Positions 55,429 through 64,000 of a stretch of 64,000 nt of DNA are shown here, piece by piece. How positions within the stretch are numbered: position 1 is the stretch's first letter; every line of letters starts with the position of its first letter. The stretch is from Amphiduros pacificus (lineage: Eukaryota; Annelida; Polychaeta; Phyllodocida; Hesionidae). Made by a program: the position numbers and the translations under genes. The notes beneath the pieces were generated by a model. The model did no database searches. It saw only the letters and a list, made by a program, of their open reading frames with translations, and was not told the origin of the DNA. The stretch lies in the NCBI GenBank assembly GCA_949316495.1, contig OX439008.1, positions 12,357,532 to 12,421,531 on the forward strand, written 5' to 3'.

Positions 55429-57303
55429 TCACTTTTTACAAAATAATTTCCAATAAGCGACTCTGAGTTTTTGATTTGAGAGTGCATAAAGTAGAGGGTT
55501 AAGCGAAGAATTGAACCAGAAAAGCCAAGCAAATACAATAATGACAACGAAATCCACATTCAGGGAAGCTGAAAATCTCAGAAAAATTATGAATGAAGAA
55601 GGGGCCCAACATATTACGAAAGATGCGAGCAAAATGCTCAGAAATCTGGCAGCTCTGGTGTTTCTTTGTTTCATAACTTTCACTGCAACTGTTGAGTGAG
55701 TATGTGAGGAAACCTGAGAGGCGATGTGAGAGGCAACCGGATTGTGAGAGGCAACCGGACTGTGAGAGGCAACCGGACTGTGAGAGGCAACCGGACTGTG
55801 AGAGGCAACCGGACTGTGAGAGGCGACCGGCCTGTGAGAGGCAACCGGACTGTGAGAGGCAACCGGACTGTGAGAGGCAACCGGACTGTGAGAGGCAACC
55901 GGACTATGAGAGGCAACGGGAATATGAGAGGCAATCGGACTGTGAGAGGCAACCGGACTGTGAGAGGCAACCGGACTTTGAGTTGCAACCGGACTGTGAG
56001 AGGCGACTGGACTGTGAGAGGCAACCAGACTGTGAGAGGCAACCGGACTGTGAGAGGCAACCGCACTGTGAGAGGCAACCGCACTGTGAGAGGCGACCGG
56101 ACTGTGAGAGGCGACTGGACTGTGAGAGGCGACCGGACTGTGAGAGGCAACCAGACTGTGAGAGGCAACCGGACTGTGAGAGGCAACCGCACTGTGAGAG
56201 GCAACCGGACTGTGAGAGGCGACCGGACTGTGAGAAGCGACTGGACTGTGAGAGGCGACTGGACTGTGAAAGGCAACCAGACTGTGAGAGGCAACCGCAC
56301 TGTGAGAGGCAACCGCACTGTGAGAGGCAACCGCACTGTGAGAGGCGACCGGACTGTGAGAGGCGACTGGACTGTGAGAGGCAACCGGGCTGTGAGAGGC
56401 AACCAGACTGTGAGAGGCAACCGGACTGTGAGAGGCAACCGGACTGTGGGAGGCAGCCGCAAAGGCAGTTTGAGAGGTAACTTGTTTGTCAGAGGCAAAT
56501 GTTCCACCACTCGCTTTCATTCTTGGATCAGTGGTATTCAGAACTTCTGTCATTCTAGGATTAGTAACTTTCAAATGATTGTTACTGCTAAGATGGTCCA
56601 CCATGTCGCCTGCAGTCGGGACAATGGCCATGTTTCTGCGCTTCCTCGACCTTTTATTGAGCATGAGACAAGTGATAATAGACCATAAAGCAATCCAACT
56701 AAATGGAACCGCAAAGCCTGGCACCCCACTCATGATGGTAATGAAAGGATCGGACGGGAAGGAACTGAGACACATGTCCATTATAGAAGGTTTATAAAAA
56801 ATAAAACTAGGCAGGAACAAGAAGAATGAGACGACCCAGCTAATACTAATATTCAACGCAACCTTTTTTGTCGTGACCTTATTTGCATAATTCGCTCCAT
56901 ACCAGAGAAGAAGAAAACGGTCGTAGCTGATCAACATAACGGTAATAGCCGACTCTGTAGAAGCTGTTATGTCAATTATGCGAACAAACTTGCAATATTC
57001 CAATGGCACTTTAAGCCACATACCTCTGTATATGTAGACACTATACGCAGGCAGAACAAACAGGCCCAATGAAAGATCTGTTATAGCTAGATTTAAAACA
57101 TACATCATTTGATTTGAGCGTAAATTGCGATTAAGGATGTACACAAGGATTGTGCAAAAGTTGCCAAACACATTGATGACAAGAGAAATTACAAGCAGAA
57201 TAGCCACAACCTTACAGATGATGAAAAAATGTCTGGGTGGCATAACAGGAAAAACCGGTTTGCCTTGTGTGGCGTTTGACAAGGTGCTCACACTGCTATT
57301 CAT
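55429..57303 (-). CDS. Class A GPCR, aminergic-like (histamine H3/H4 or muscarinic style), with a repeat-filled third loop
   Basis: One uninterrupted 624-codon frame on the minus strand, from ATG at 57303 to TGA at 55429-55431. Sequons are at N2 and N10. The seven segments carry family marks: N48 (1.50), D76 (2.50), C104 paired with C178, D111 (3.32, the amine-binding aspartate), DRF at 128-130 in place of DRY, W156 (4.50), P200 (5.50), CWAP at 565-568 (6.47-6.50) and NPLLY at 602-606. The TM7 block WLFWFNSSLNPLLYAL resembles the H4 receptor. Glu at 5.46, which binds histamine in H3/H4, is absent (Gly196), and 6.51 is Ser, so the ligand is open. Residues 285-524 are 40 hexapeptides of type SHSPVA in the third intracellular loop. 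The intronless gene faces the galactosyltransferase gene tail to tail. Calling it an aminergic-like orphan is safe; a specific ligand is not. Confidence 0.93.
   Translation of the reverse strand: MNSSVSTLSNATQGKPVFPVMPPRHFFIICKVVAILLVISLVINVFGNFCTILVYILNRNLRSNQMMYVLNLAITDLSLGLFVLPAYSVYIYRGMWLKVPLEYCKFVRIIDITASTESAITVMLISYDRFLLLWYGANYANKVTTKKVALNISISWVVSFFLFLPSFIFYKPSIMDMCLSSFPSDPFITIMSGVPGFAVPFSWIALWSIITCLMLNKRSRKRRNMAIVPTAGDMVDHLSSNNHLKVTNPRMTEVLNTTDPRMKASGGTFASDKQVTSQTAFAAASHSPVASHSPVASHSLVASHSPVASHSPVASHSPVASHSAVASHSAVASHSAVASHSLVAFHSPVASHSPVASHSPVASHSPVASHSAVASHSPVASHSLVASHSPVASHSPVASHSPVASHSAVASHSAVASHSPVASHSLVASHSPVASHSPVATQSPVASHSPVASHSPIASHIPVASHSPVASHSPVASHSPVASHSPVASHRPVASHSPVASHSPVASHSPVASHSPVASHNPVASHIASQVSSHTHSTVAVKVMKQRNTRAARFLSILLASFVICWAPSSFIIFLRFSASLNVDFVVIIVFAWLFWFNSSLNPLLYALSNQKLRVAYWKLFCKK
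55732..56451 (-). repeat. 18-bp coding minisatellite (40 hexapeptides)
   Basis: Exactly 40 units of 18 bp (on the + strand TGTGAGAGGCAACCGGAC), all in frame with the GPCR. Most read SHSPVA; variants are SHSAVA, SHSLVA, FHSPVA, TQSPVA, SHSPIA, SHIPVA, SHRPVA and SHNPVA. SHSLVA occurs at units 3, 10, 17 and 24, a seven-unit (126-bp) higher-order repeat. Other long open frames over this interval on both strands exist only because 18 is divisible by three. Confidence 0.96.
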
Positions 57304-57766
57304 GACTTCCGTCAGTGTCCTCAGAAAAGTTGATCACCATAAAAAGGTCCGGCAGCTGTCATGTGTCACTTGGGTCCAAAGTACAGGTGTATCATGTGTA
57401 ATTCATCTGTAATATACAATGGAACATTTCCTTTTAACGATGTAATAATTACTTTTATCAATTGGATTCCAGTTTGAAAGACTGGTATTCTATATCACAT
57501 TAAAACATTTCATCAGGTCATAAAACATTATAGCTCTACAGACTTAGCTTTGTGTTTCATGTCACAACCAAGGAGTCATTTATCCGAAAATGTATATCTT
57601 GATAGGTGTGAAATATAGTATTTAATCTGCAAGAGTTGGCCCTTATATCCATAAACACGTTGACTTTATGTTCTTGCTCATTCCAGCGGACCCGTTGCAT
57701 CTGACGCCACAGTGTATTTTCTGCTTGGACAAAGGGCTATAAATAGAATCACACTCCTCACAGCCC

Positions 57767-58225
57767 TAGTGTTCTCCAATCACCCATCGGCAAAGCCCAG
57801 ATAGGTGATCTGGAGAGGTCTGAGATTTTAGCTTTTTGGTCATAATCTCGTTCAGATGTGATTTTTTAAATACCCAACTGTTTAAGTGATAATTCATATT
57901 TTATGTATGATTATGTCTAAAATCTCACAAAAAAGCTTGATTATTTTTTGGATAACATTAAATAAAGAAAATATAAATACTTGATAATAATCGCCAGCTG
58001 CAAAAATTGAATCAAACCCGTTTTAACGGCAGTTGAAACGGGTTCAATTTTGACGTTTAAACAGGTTTACCAAAGTTTTTGCAGCTGGCGAGTTTTTACT
58101 TCACTAGGGCTCAATCAACTCCACCAAACTTTTCTTTGGTTGGAGTTGGTAGGGACCATGGACGTTCGACAAACCCCTCCAGATCACCTATCTGGGCTTT
58201 GCCGATTGGTGATTGGAGAACACTA
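57767..58225. mobile_element. Foldback DNA element with 56-bp inverted ends and 9-bp target duplication
   Basis: A 459-bp element. The left end TAGTGTTCTCCAATCACC (57767) continues through CGGCAAAGCCCAGATAGG to about 57822. The right end (58170-58225) is its reverse complement with about four mismatches in 56 bp. Both sides are flanked by TCACAGCCC (57758-57766 and 58226-58234). Inside is a second inverted pair, CGCCAGCTGCAAAAA (57992-58006) and its reverse complement (58076-58090), and a third around AACCCGTTT/AAACGGGTT. There is no coding capacity. The target size suits Mutator-like or hAT-like elements (8-10 bp); the superfamily is inference. It lies about 460 bp upstream of the GPCR start codon. 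Confidence 0.88.
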
Positions 58226-58239
58226 TCACAGCCCTGGGT

Positions 58240-59600
58240 CAAAGACTCAGTAGTAGTATCGTCGATGGTGGAGAGGGTGGGTGGTCGAGACGGTGGCGAC
58301 ACTGTGTGGGAGTGTGAAATAGAATAACATGACAACATGTGTGCTGAGGAAAATATTGAATTGGACTTTTATGTTTATGATAGTTGTGAAAATGGGTGTC
58401 CTGCACATTCAATAAGAAGCCGCGTGGGCATAGAATCTGACTCACATGATTTATTAACTGCTGCTTTGATTAATTTTACTATTTCATTCTCAGTAAGTTC
58501 TCTCTTGAATTGCATTTTCTTCAAGATTACATATCTTATCTACATAACTTATAAAGGTATTATTGAGTGCATGAAACAAAAACATAAAATGGACAAAACA
58601 TTTGAAATCAGACATGGAGATTCAGAAATATAGGTGTTTGCACACAATTCATTTATTATAAATCTGCAACAACCTACAGACAACCTAAAGCTACTAACTT
58701 CCTGAATACCCCCGAACAAACCCAACTGATAAAAATGAAGCCACAATGCACACATGGGATACAATACATATAATATAGACCAACGTAATGTCCTTTTTGC
58801 AACATTGTCCCCAGCAAAAGATCATTTAGTATTAATAATGCAATGGTAATAATGTGTGGGGTTTAAAAACCTCCTTAATGTGTATACTTGTCGCAGTTCG
58901 TCTTCGCGTCATTACATTAGGTCGGAATTCATAGCAAAATCCTTTTTACCAATACAGCTTTATAGACTCTGCTAGAGAAAACAGGAGTATAGAAATAAGC
59001 TTGGAGGAACCATGGACATGAGACCCAAGTGTGCATATGATAAGCTTGTCTGTCTTTTCCACATTATTGCCCCTGACAAGGCAGACATTTGCAACCCACC
59101 CTGAGCCGTGAGAGGAGGATCAACTGGAGAGAAATGTAAAATTCAAAAAGCCAAAAAAAATAAAAACAAACAAACAAAAAACAAGCACGTTCTTTTCTAT
59201 AATTGTCTATGTGTTTTGACAATTTGTTAAGGGATGTCGACAGATCAACCTGGTGAAATAATTGTTCATTACCTGACTTATTCTTACCTATTTTCATAAA
59301 AAAATACATAAATTTTAACCGTTTGTAGTATTGCTGTCCTAAATCGCAACATCATTTGGGTGTTAAGAGGTGATGACAAACCAATCTGGTAAAACTGGTG
59401 ACCAATAAATGCTATATATGCTGAATACCACATACCACATACAAGAACACTCGCTATTTTCTTCATGGTATAGTTGTCCGAGATTTAAAGAAAAATACTT
59501 ACATCTTAATGGAGAATTATGATGGAGAATGCTATGAAATAGCTGAGGCGATATCTTGATATGCGTGGAACCGGGATAAATCACTTGGTTAGTACCTGAG
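58240..59600. other. Intergenic stretch, nothing recognised
   Basis: No gene supported. Small open frames on both strands (for example 98 aa at 58337-58633) show no family signal. Confidence 0.4.
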
Positions 59601-59608
59601 CAACAGCC

Positions 59609-60845
59609 ACACTGCACACAGCACACAACTAGTACGGGAGCCATTCACATAAGATGCTCATTTTCTGCACACAGCTAGTACGGGAGCCATTCTCATAAGA
59701 TGCTCATTTTCTGCACACAGCTAGTACGGGAGCCATTCACATAAGATGCTCATTTTCTGCACATAACTAGTACGGGGGCCATTCACATAAGATGCTCATT
59801 TTCTGCACATAACTAGTACGGGAGCCATTCACATAAGATGCTCATTTTCTGCACACAGCTAGTACGGGAGCCATTCTCATAAGATGCTCATTTTCTGCAC
59901 ACAGCTAGTACGGGAGCCATTCTCATAAGATGCTCATTTTCTGCACACAGCTAGTACGGGAGCCATTCTCATAAGATGCTCATTTTCTGCACACAGCTAG
60001 TACGGGAGCCATTCTCATAAGATGCTCATTTTCTGCACACAGCTAGTACGGGAGCCATTCTCATAAGATGCTCATTTTCTGCACACAGCTAGTACGGGAG
60101 CCATTCACATAAGATGCTCATTTTCTGCACATAACTAGTACGGGGGCCATTCACATAAGATGCTCATTTTCTGCACATAACTAGTACGGGAGCCATTCAC
60201 ATAAGATGCTCATTTTCTGCACACAGCTAGTACGGGAGCCAGTCACATAAGATGCTCATTTTCTGCACACAGCTAGTACGGGAGCCATTCTCATAAGATG
60301 CTCATTTTCTGCACACAGCTAGTACGGGAGCCATTCTCATAAGATGCTCATTTTCTGCACACAGCTAGTACGGGAGCCATTCACATAAGATGCTCATTTT
60401 CTGCACACAGCTAGTACGGGAGCCATTCACATAAGATGCTCATTTTCTGCACACAGCTAGTACGGGAGCCATTCTCATAAGATGCTCATTTTCTGCACAC
60501 AGCTAGTACGGGAGCCATTCTCATAAGATGCTCATTTTCTGCACACAGCTAGTACGGGAGCCATTCTCATAAGATGCTCATTTTCTGCACACAGCTAGTA
60601 CGGGAGCCATTCTCATAAGATGCTCATTTTCTGCACACAGCTAGTACGGGAGCCATTCACATAAGATGCTCATTTTCTGCACACAGCTAGTACGGGAGCC
60701 ATTCACATAAGATGCTCATTTTCTGCACACAGCTAGTACGGGAGCCATTCTCATAAGATGCTCATTTTCTGCACACAGCTAGTACGGGAGCCATTCTCAT
60801 AAGATGCTCATTTTCTGCACACAGCTAGTACGGGAGCCATTCAGG
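59609..60845. repeat. Minisatellite, 46-bp unit, about 27 copies
   Basis: The unit is ACACAGCTAGTACGGGAGCC + ATTCTCATAAGATGC + TCATTTTCTGC. Variants CTCATAAG/CACATAAG and ACACAGCTAG/ACATAACTAG recur together in blocks about 370 bp apart (about 59757 and 60126), so a block of eight units was duplicated. Copies are nearly identical, so the array is young. Confidence 0.96.
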
Positions 60846-60929
60846 AGACCTCATCTAAAATGGCTGTTTTTTCGTCAAGCAATGTTTAAGGTGTATGTAA
60901 TGATTTGTCACTCCTATCGTGGTTAGGAG

Positions 60930-62760
60930 TTAAAAGTTTACCTGGTTCCATGGCCTGTTGCCTTGTCTGTTACCCTGGCATCCGTAGCTATTGAAATCGG
61001 AGCGACCATTATTATATGGGCGTCTCTGGCCACCTCTGTAGTTAATTTTGGGCTGATAACCCCAGTAGGCCTATCATATACGAGTTGTCGTCTGCCATTG
61101 TTACTATATCTGCTATTAACCCGCGGGTAATTACCCAAACTATTGGTCCTGGTGACTGCATTTTTCATGCTGCAGTTTACCAACATGTGGCTATTTCAAC
61201 CATAGTGCAATCAATCATGCCTGGCTCTACTTTTTCGGATCAAGTGACCTGGGTTTTATAAAAAAAAACATAACATCTCTTGTGGGTCTTGTGGCACTTT
61301 CATGCTCTTTTTAACTCCTTTGATATGTCTGCAACTTCTTCCCTTATCGCGGCAAGCGCGTTATTTTGCCATGACAATGCCTGCTTAGTCGGATCAGGCA
61401 CATCTACACTGCTTAGTGTTATAGAGCCGTCTCCAGACATTTTACAAACTGTTTCAGCCAGCTTGATTTGCTGGATTGTGTCTTTGAGTGTCTGTGGTGA
61501 CTTTCTGACCACGAAAGCTTTAAGCTTAGGGAGCAGGCCTCGAATTAATATCTTTTTAGTTTCTGTGTCGTCTTTTTGTAGTCTTTGACATTGGCTTAAT
61601 ACATCATTTATATAAGTTTCTGCACTCTCAGCCTTTTTCTGTAATCAAGGGATTGCTCTAGCAGCCAAGCATTCGTCTCGCCACCAAAAAATTAAAGGAA
61701 TGCTTGATGAAAAGCTTCCCAGCAAAGCTTGGTGTCAGTCGCCAGAGACGTGTACCATACATCAGCAGCACCATGCATGCATGCATGCATGTTTGGGGTT
61801 TTACATCACTTTCAACATTATTTCAGTCATTTCGTGATGGGACCTACTTGTAGCAGATATAGTGCTGCCTCACTGAATTGTCATGTCGCAGGTCCTTGAC
61901 ATGACAACCCACCCGGTCACAGAATTACAAGGGCAACGAGTTAACCCTTTGGGACGGGTCTCAGGTCATTTGTAAAATTGTATCATAAATTCAATCTCGG
62001 CATGGCCGGGGATCAAATCCACGACCTTTGGATTATCACAGAGGAACTGGTGCTAATTAGCTGGCACTCTAAGCAACACCATGCAGCAGCATACAGCAAG
62101 CCTGCGCTTTAAGGTCTTCAGGTGTATGCGCAAGTTGTGTATAAGTCAGAAATTTGTCCATGAATCTACGGGGATCGTTGGAAGATTTACTGTAGAAAGG
62201 AGGTGGAAGCAGTGCTTTGGAACCTTGCCTTTGTTGATATATTTTATTTTGTTGCTTTTTGTGCCTGTAGTAAATCAACAATATCTGTTGAGATCTATTG
62301 TTCGTAAGTTGCCTAGCACTTGGTGGAGCATATCGTGGACATAAGCGTCAACTGCCATATTGATCGGCTGCGTGTCTCTAGTTTCAACACGAGGGCAATC
62401 CTGGTCTCTTGGTAAATCAGAGATTTCAGATAACGTAGGCGAACCCTAATCGTAACCTAAGTTCTTATTCAGGTTAAACTGAACCTCAGAATTAGAGCTG
62501 GGCAATCGTAAACTTTCTGGACGTGGCGAGTATTCGCTGCCACTACTTGTGGAGGTGTGTGATAATGCCCCTTTATCGCCTTGGATGGGGGACAGACTGA
62601 GAGAGTCACCTGTAAGGACTTCTGGGGTACTTAATTCTCTATCTAACTCGGAGGTCTCCAAAGGGGGGACTAACCTTATAAAATCACTCACCGGTGAGCC
62701 TTGTGCTATCAGAAGCTTCTAGGACACCAACTGCGAAGATCAATGCCACATGTACTTGAA
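60930..62760 (-). mobile_element. LTR retrotransposon fossil, gag region (Ty3/gypsy-like)
   Basis: Minus-strand remnants of a gag-like region lie at about 62691-62446, 62281-62069, 61512-61300 and 61186-60938. The segment with DPRRFMDKFLTY and the following LKAQACCMLLHGVA resembles the capsid part of Ty3/gypsy Gag. No reverse transcriptase or integrase is visible; the element stops near the 46-bp array. It looks broken, with several breaks and one SINE insertion. The family is assigned from Gag style only and is tentative. Age is moderate: older than the SINEs in it. Confidence 0.6.
61778..62076 (-). mobile_element. SINE family A inserted in the LTR element's gag region
   Basis: A reversed copy with the tail GGGGTTTTACATCACTTT, core GAATTGTCATGTCGCAGG and a tRNA-like head that is trimmed at its very end. 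Flanked by a 9-bp target duplication CACCATGCA (61769-61777 and 62077-62085) next to a short (ATGC)n run. Confidence 0.88.
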
Positions 62761-62833
62761 GTCGCCGAGTAGGGAGGTGAAGAGAAGCTCCATGCAGTAC
62801 CAATTCCACTCAATGTTTGGATTCTCCACCAAT

Positions 62834-63760
62834 TGTTAACTACGGTTGGATTTTGTTTGTTTGGGGCTTTATATCACTTTCAACATTATTTCAGTCATTT
62901 CGTGATAAGACCTACTTGTAGCAGATATAGTGCTGCCTCACTGAATTGTCATGTCGCAGGTCCTTGACATGACAACCCACCCGGTCACAGATTTACAAGG
63001 ACAACGGGTTAACCCTTTAGGCACGGGCCTCAGCTCATGTGGAAAATTGTGTCATGAGTTCAATACCGGCACGGCAAGTGTTCGAACCCGCAACCTTTGG
63101 ATCACCACAGAGGAACTGGTGCTAATAAGCTGGCGCTCTAACCAACTGCGCCACGGCCCGTGGCCCCACTATGGTTGGAACACCTAAGTGAACCTCATAG
63201 ATATAGGGAAACTCGCTGGCTGTAATTTGGGGGCTAATACCTAGCTGCCTAACATGCCTATCTCAGGGGATAAGAAGAACTGCATACTCCGAAATGACAG
63301 TGTACAATAGTCGTCTTTATTGGGTGCACACAACATATACATAGAGTCAGACTAGGCAAGGTATGGCATGAGTGAAATGGTGAACACAGATAACTGCATG
63401 AGAACTCTCTGGCCTAGGGCCGCACCTCAGATAATGCTTGTAGGCAGCAGACTCTGTCCAGCAGCAGGACTGACGTGGGGTATCTAGGCAACTTCTTACA
63501 TGGGTATGATAATGTCTATGTTAATGTCTATGATAATGTCACATATATTGTCTTTCTCGCACAGAGTCATTCTGTATCCCACAAGTCCCACCCAGTGAAT
63601 TTCCAAGTCAAACTTTTTAGTCAAGAAACTAATGTGTCACCTGCTTGGACAGTTAGGCCAGTGCCTATTGGTATGATAATGGTATGATACTTTAGCTGTC
63701 TGTTGTCCCACCCCTTGCCTACAACACTTATGTGTGGCTCTTATTATGCATATATCAGGA
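62834..63760 (-). mobile_element. Probable LTR of the same fossil element, split by a SINE
   Basis: On the minus strand a sequence ending in GTAGTTAACA meets ATTGGTGGAG, a plausible LTR edge and primer-binding region just before the gag region. A polyadenylation hexamer on the minus strand (TTTATT at about 63316-63321) fits the R region. The outer edge is placed near 63760 by the TG...CA rule and is uncertain, because no second LTR is in the window to compare. Confidence 0.5.
62851..63167 (-). mobile_element. SINE family A, complete copy with 12-bp target duplication
   Basis: Reversed and full length: (TTTG)n tail, core GAATTGTCATGTCGCAGG, B box GTTCGAACCC near 63080 and A box CCAACTGCGCCA near 63143. 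Flanked by ACTACGGTTGGA (62839-62850) and ACTATGGTTGGA (63168-63179), one mismatch. It is among the youngest-looking copies here. Confidence 0.93.
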
Positions 63761-63770
63761 TTAAAATATA

Positions 63771-64000
63771 TACCCCAGTCACATTTATTCCAATTTTGAA
63801 CATTTTTTCCAATATCCCCAAGGTGCTTAGGCAATAGATTTTTCTTACAAAATTGGCTGTCAACCCAGGGTGCCTTTAGACTGCCTAATGTCTGGAGAAA
63901 TGGGTGGTGTCCAGGTGATATGTGGTCATATCTATTGTGACCACACTCATGGCAAATGGAATAAAAGTTCCTGGCACCCTGGACTTTATAGACGGATGAA
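63771..64000. mobile_element. Second MITE-like copy, cut by the window edge
   Basis: Begins TACCCCAGTCACATTT like the element at 3122 and shares the internal TTACAAAAT...CAGGGTGCCTTNAGA block in the same position. With the first copy's length (245 bp) its right end would fall about 15 bases beyond the window. Confidence 0.6.

Noticed and set aside
55680-56688. Three long open frames (276 aa minus, 262 aa and 320 aa plus) over the GPCR
   Set aside because: They exist only because the 18-bp repeat keeps all frames open. The GPCR frame alone continues into recognisable transmembrane segments on both sides.

Overview
The window is metazoan nuclear DNA. Introns have GT-AG ends, there are tRNA-derived SINEs, MITE-like elements and an LTR-element fossil, and a very high load of minisatellites (by rough sum about a sixth of the sequence). 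The repeat style and the gene families suggest a lophotrochozoan such as a mollusc or brachiopod, but the sequence alone does not settle the species.

Three host genes can be supported. (1) A BK-channel beta-subunit-like (KCNMB) gene on the + strand has two coding exons, 10837-11184 and 39772-40344, with a 28.6 kb intron stuffed with minisatellites. It predicts 306 aa. (2) A beta-1,4-galactosyltransferase-like gene on the + strand has six phase-consistent coding exons (45560-45719, 46833-47068, 50684-50871, 51467-51589, 52248-52343, 53556-53823) and predicts 356 aa. (3) An intronless class A aminergic-like GPCR lies on the - strand (57303-55429, 624 aa). Its third intracellular loop is a 40-copy hexapeptide minisatellite. 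Genes 2 and 3 are convergent, about 1.6 kb apart tail to tail.

Layout: 1-9.6 kb is intergenic, with six visible features of SINE or MITE type and several small arrays. 9.6-10.8 kb is the presumed promoter/5' UTR side of the KCNMB-like gene. 11.2-39.8 kb is its intron, carrying arrays with units of 46, 26, 29, 25, 25, 62, 79 and 57 bp and a long polypyrimidine tract. 40.4-45.1 kb holds a 38-bp array and a 22-bp array bracketed by 64-bp direct repeats. 45.1-53.8 kb is the galactosyltransferase gene. 55.4-57.3 kb is the GPCR. 57.77-58.23 kb is a foldback DNA element with a perfect 9-bp target duplication. 59.6-60.8 kb is a 46-bp array. 60.9-63.8 kb is the fossil of an LTR retrotransposon (gag region and one LTR) cut by two SINEs.

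The most interesting theme is that minisatellites have captured working gene signals. In the galactosyltransferase gene one 41-bp array repeats the start-codon region, making a chain of TAATG-linked short upstream ORFs that begin with almost the same residues as the protein. A second 41-bp array repeats the intron 3 splice acceptor plus the first bases of exon 4, placing 12 decoy acceptors before the real one. In the GPCR an 18-bp array is translated into the signalling loop.
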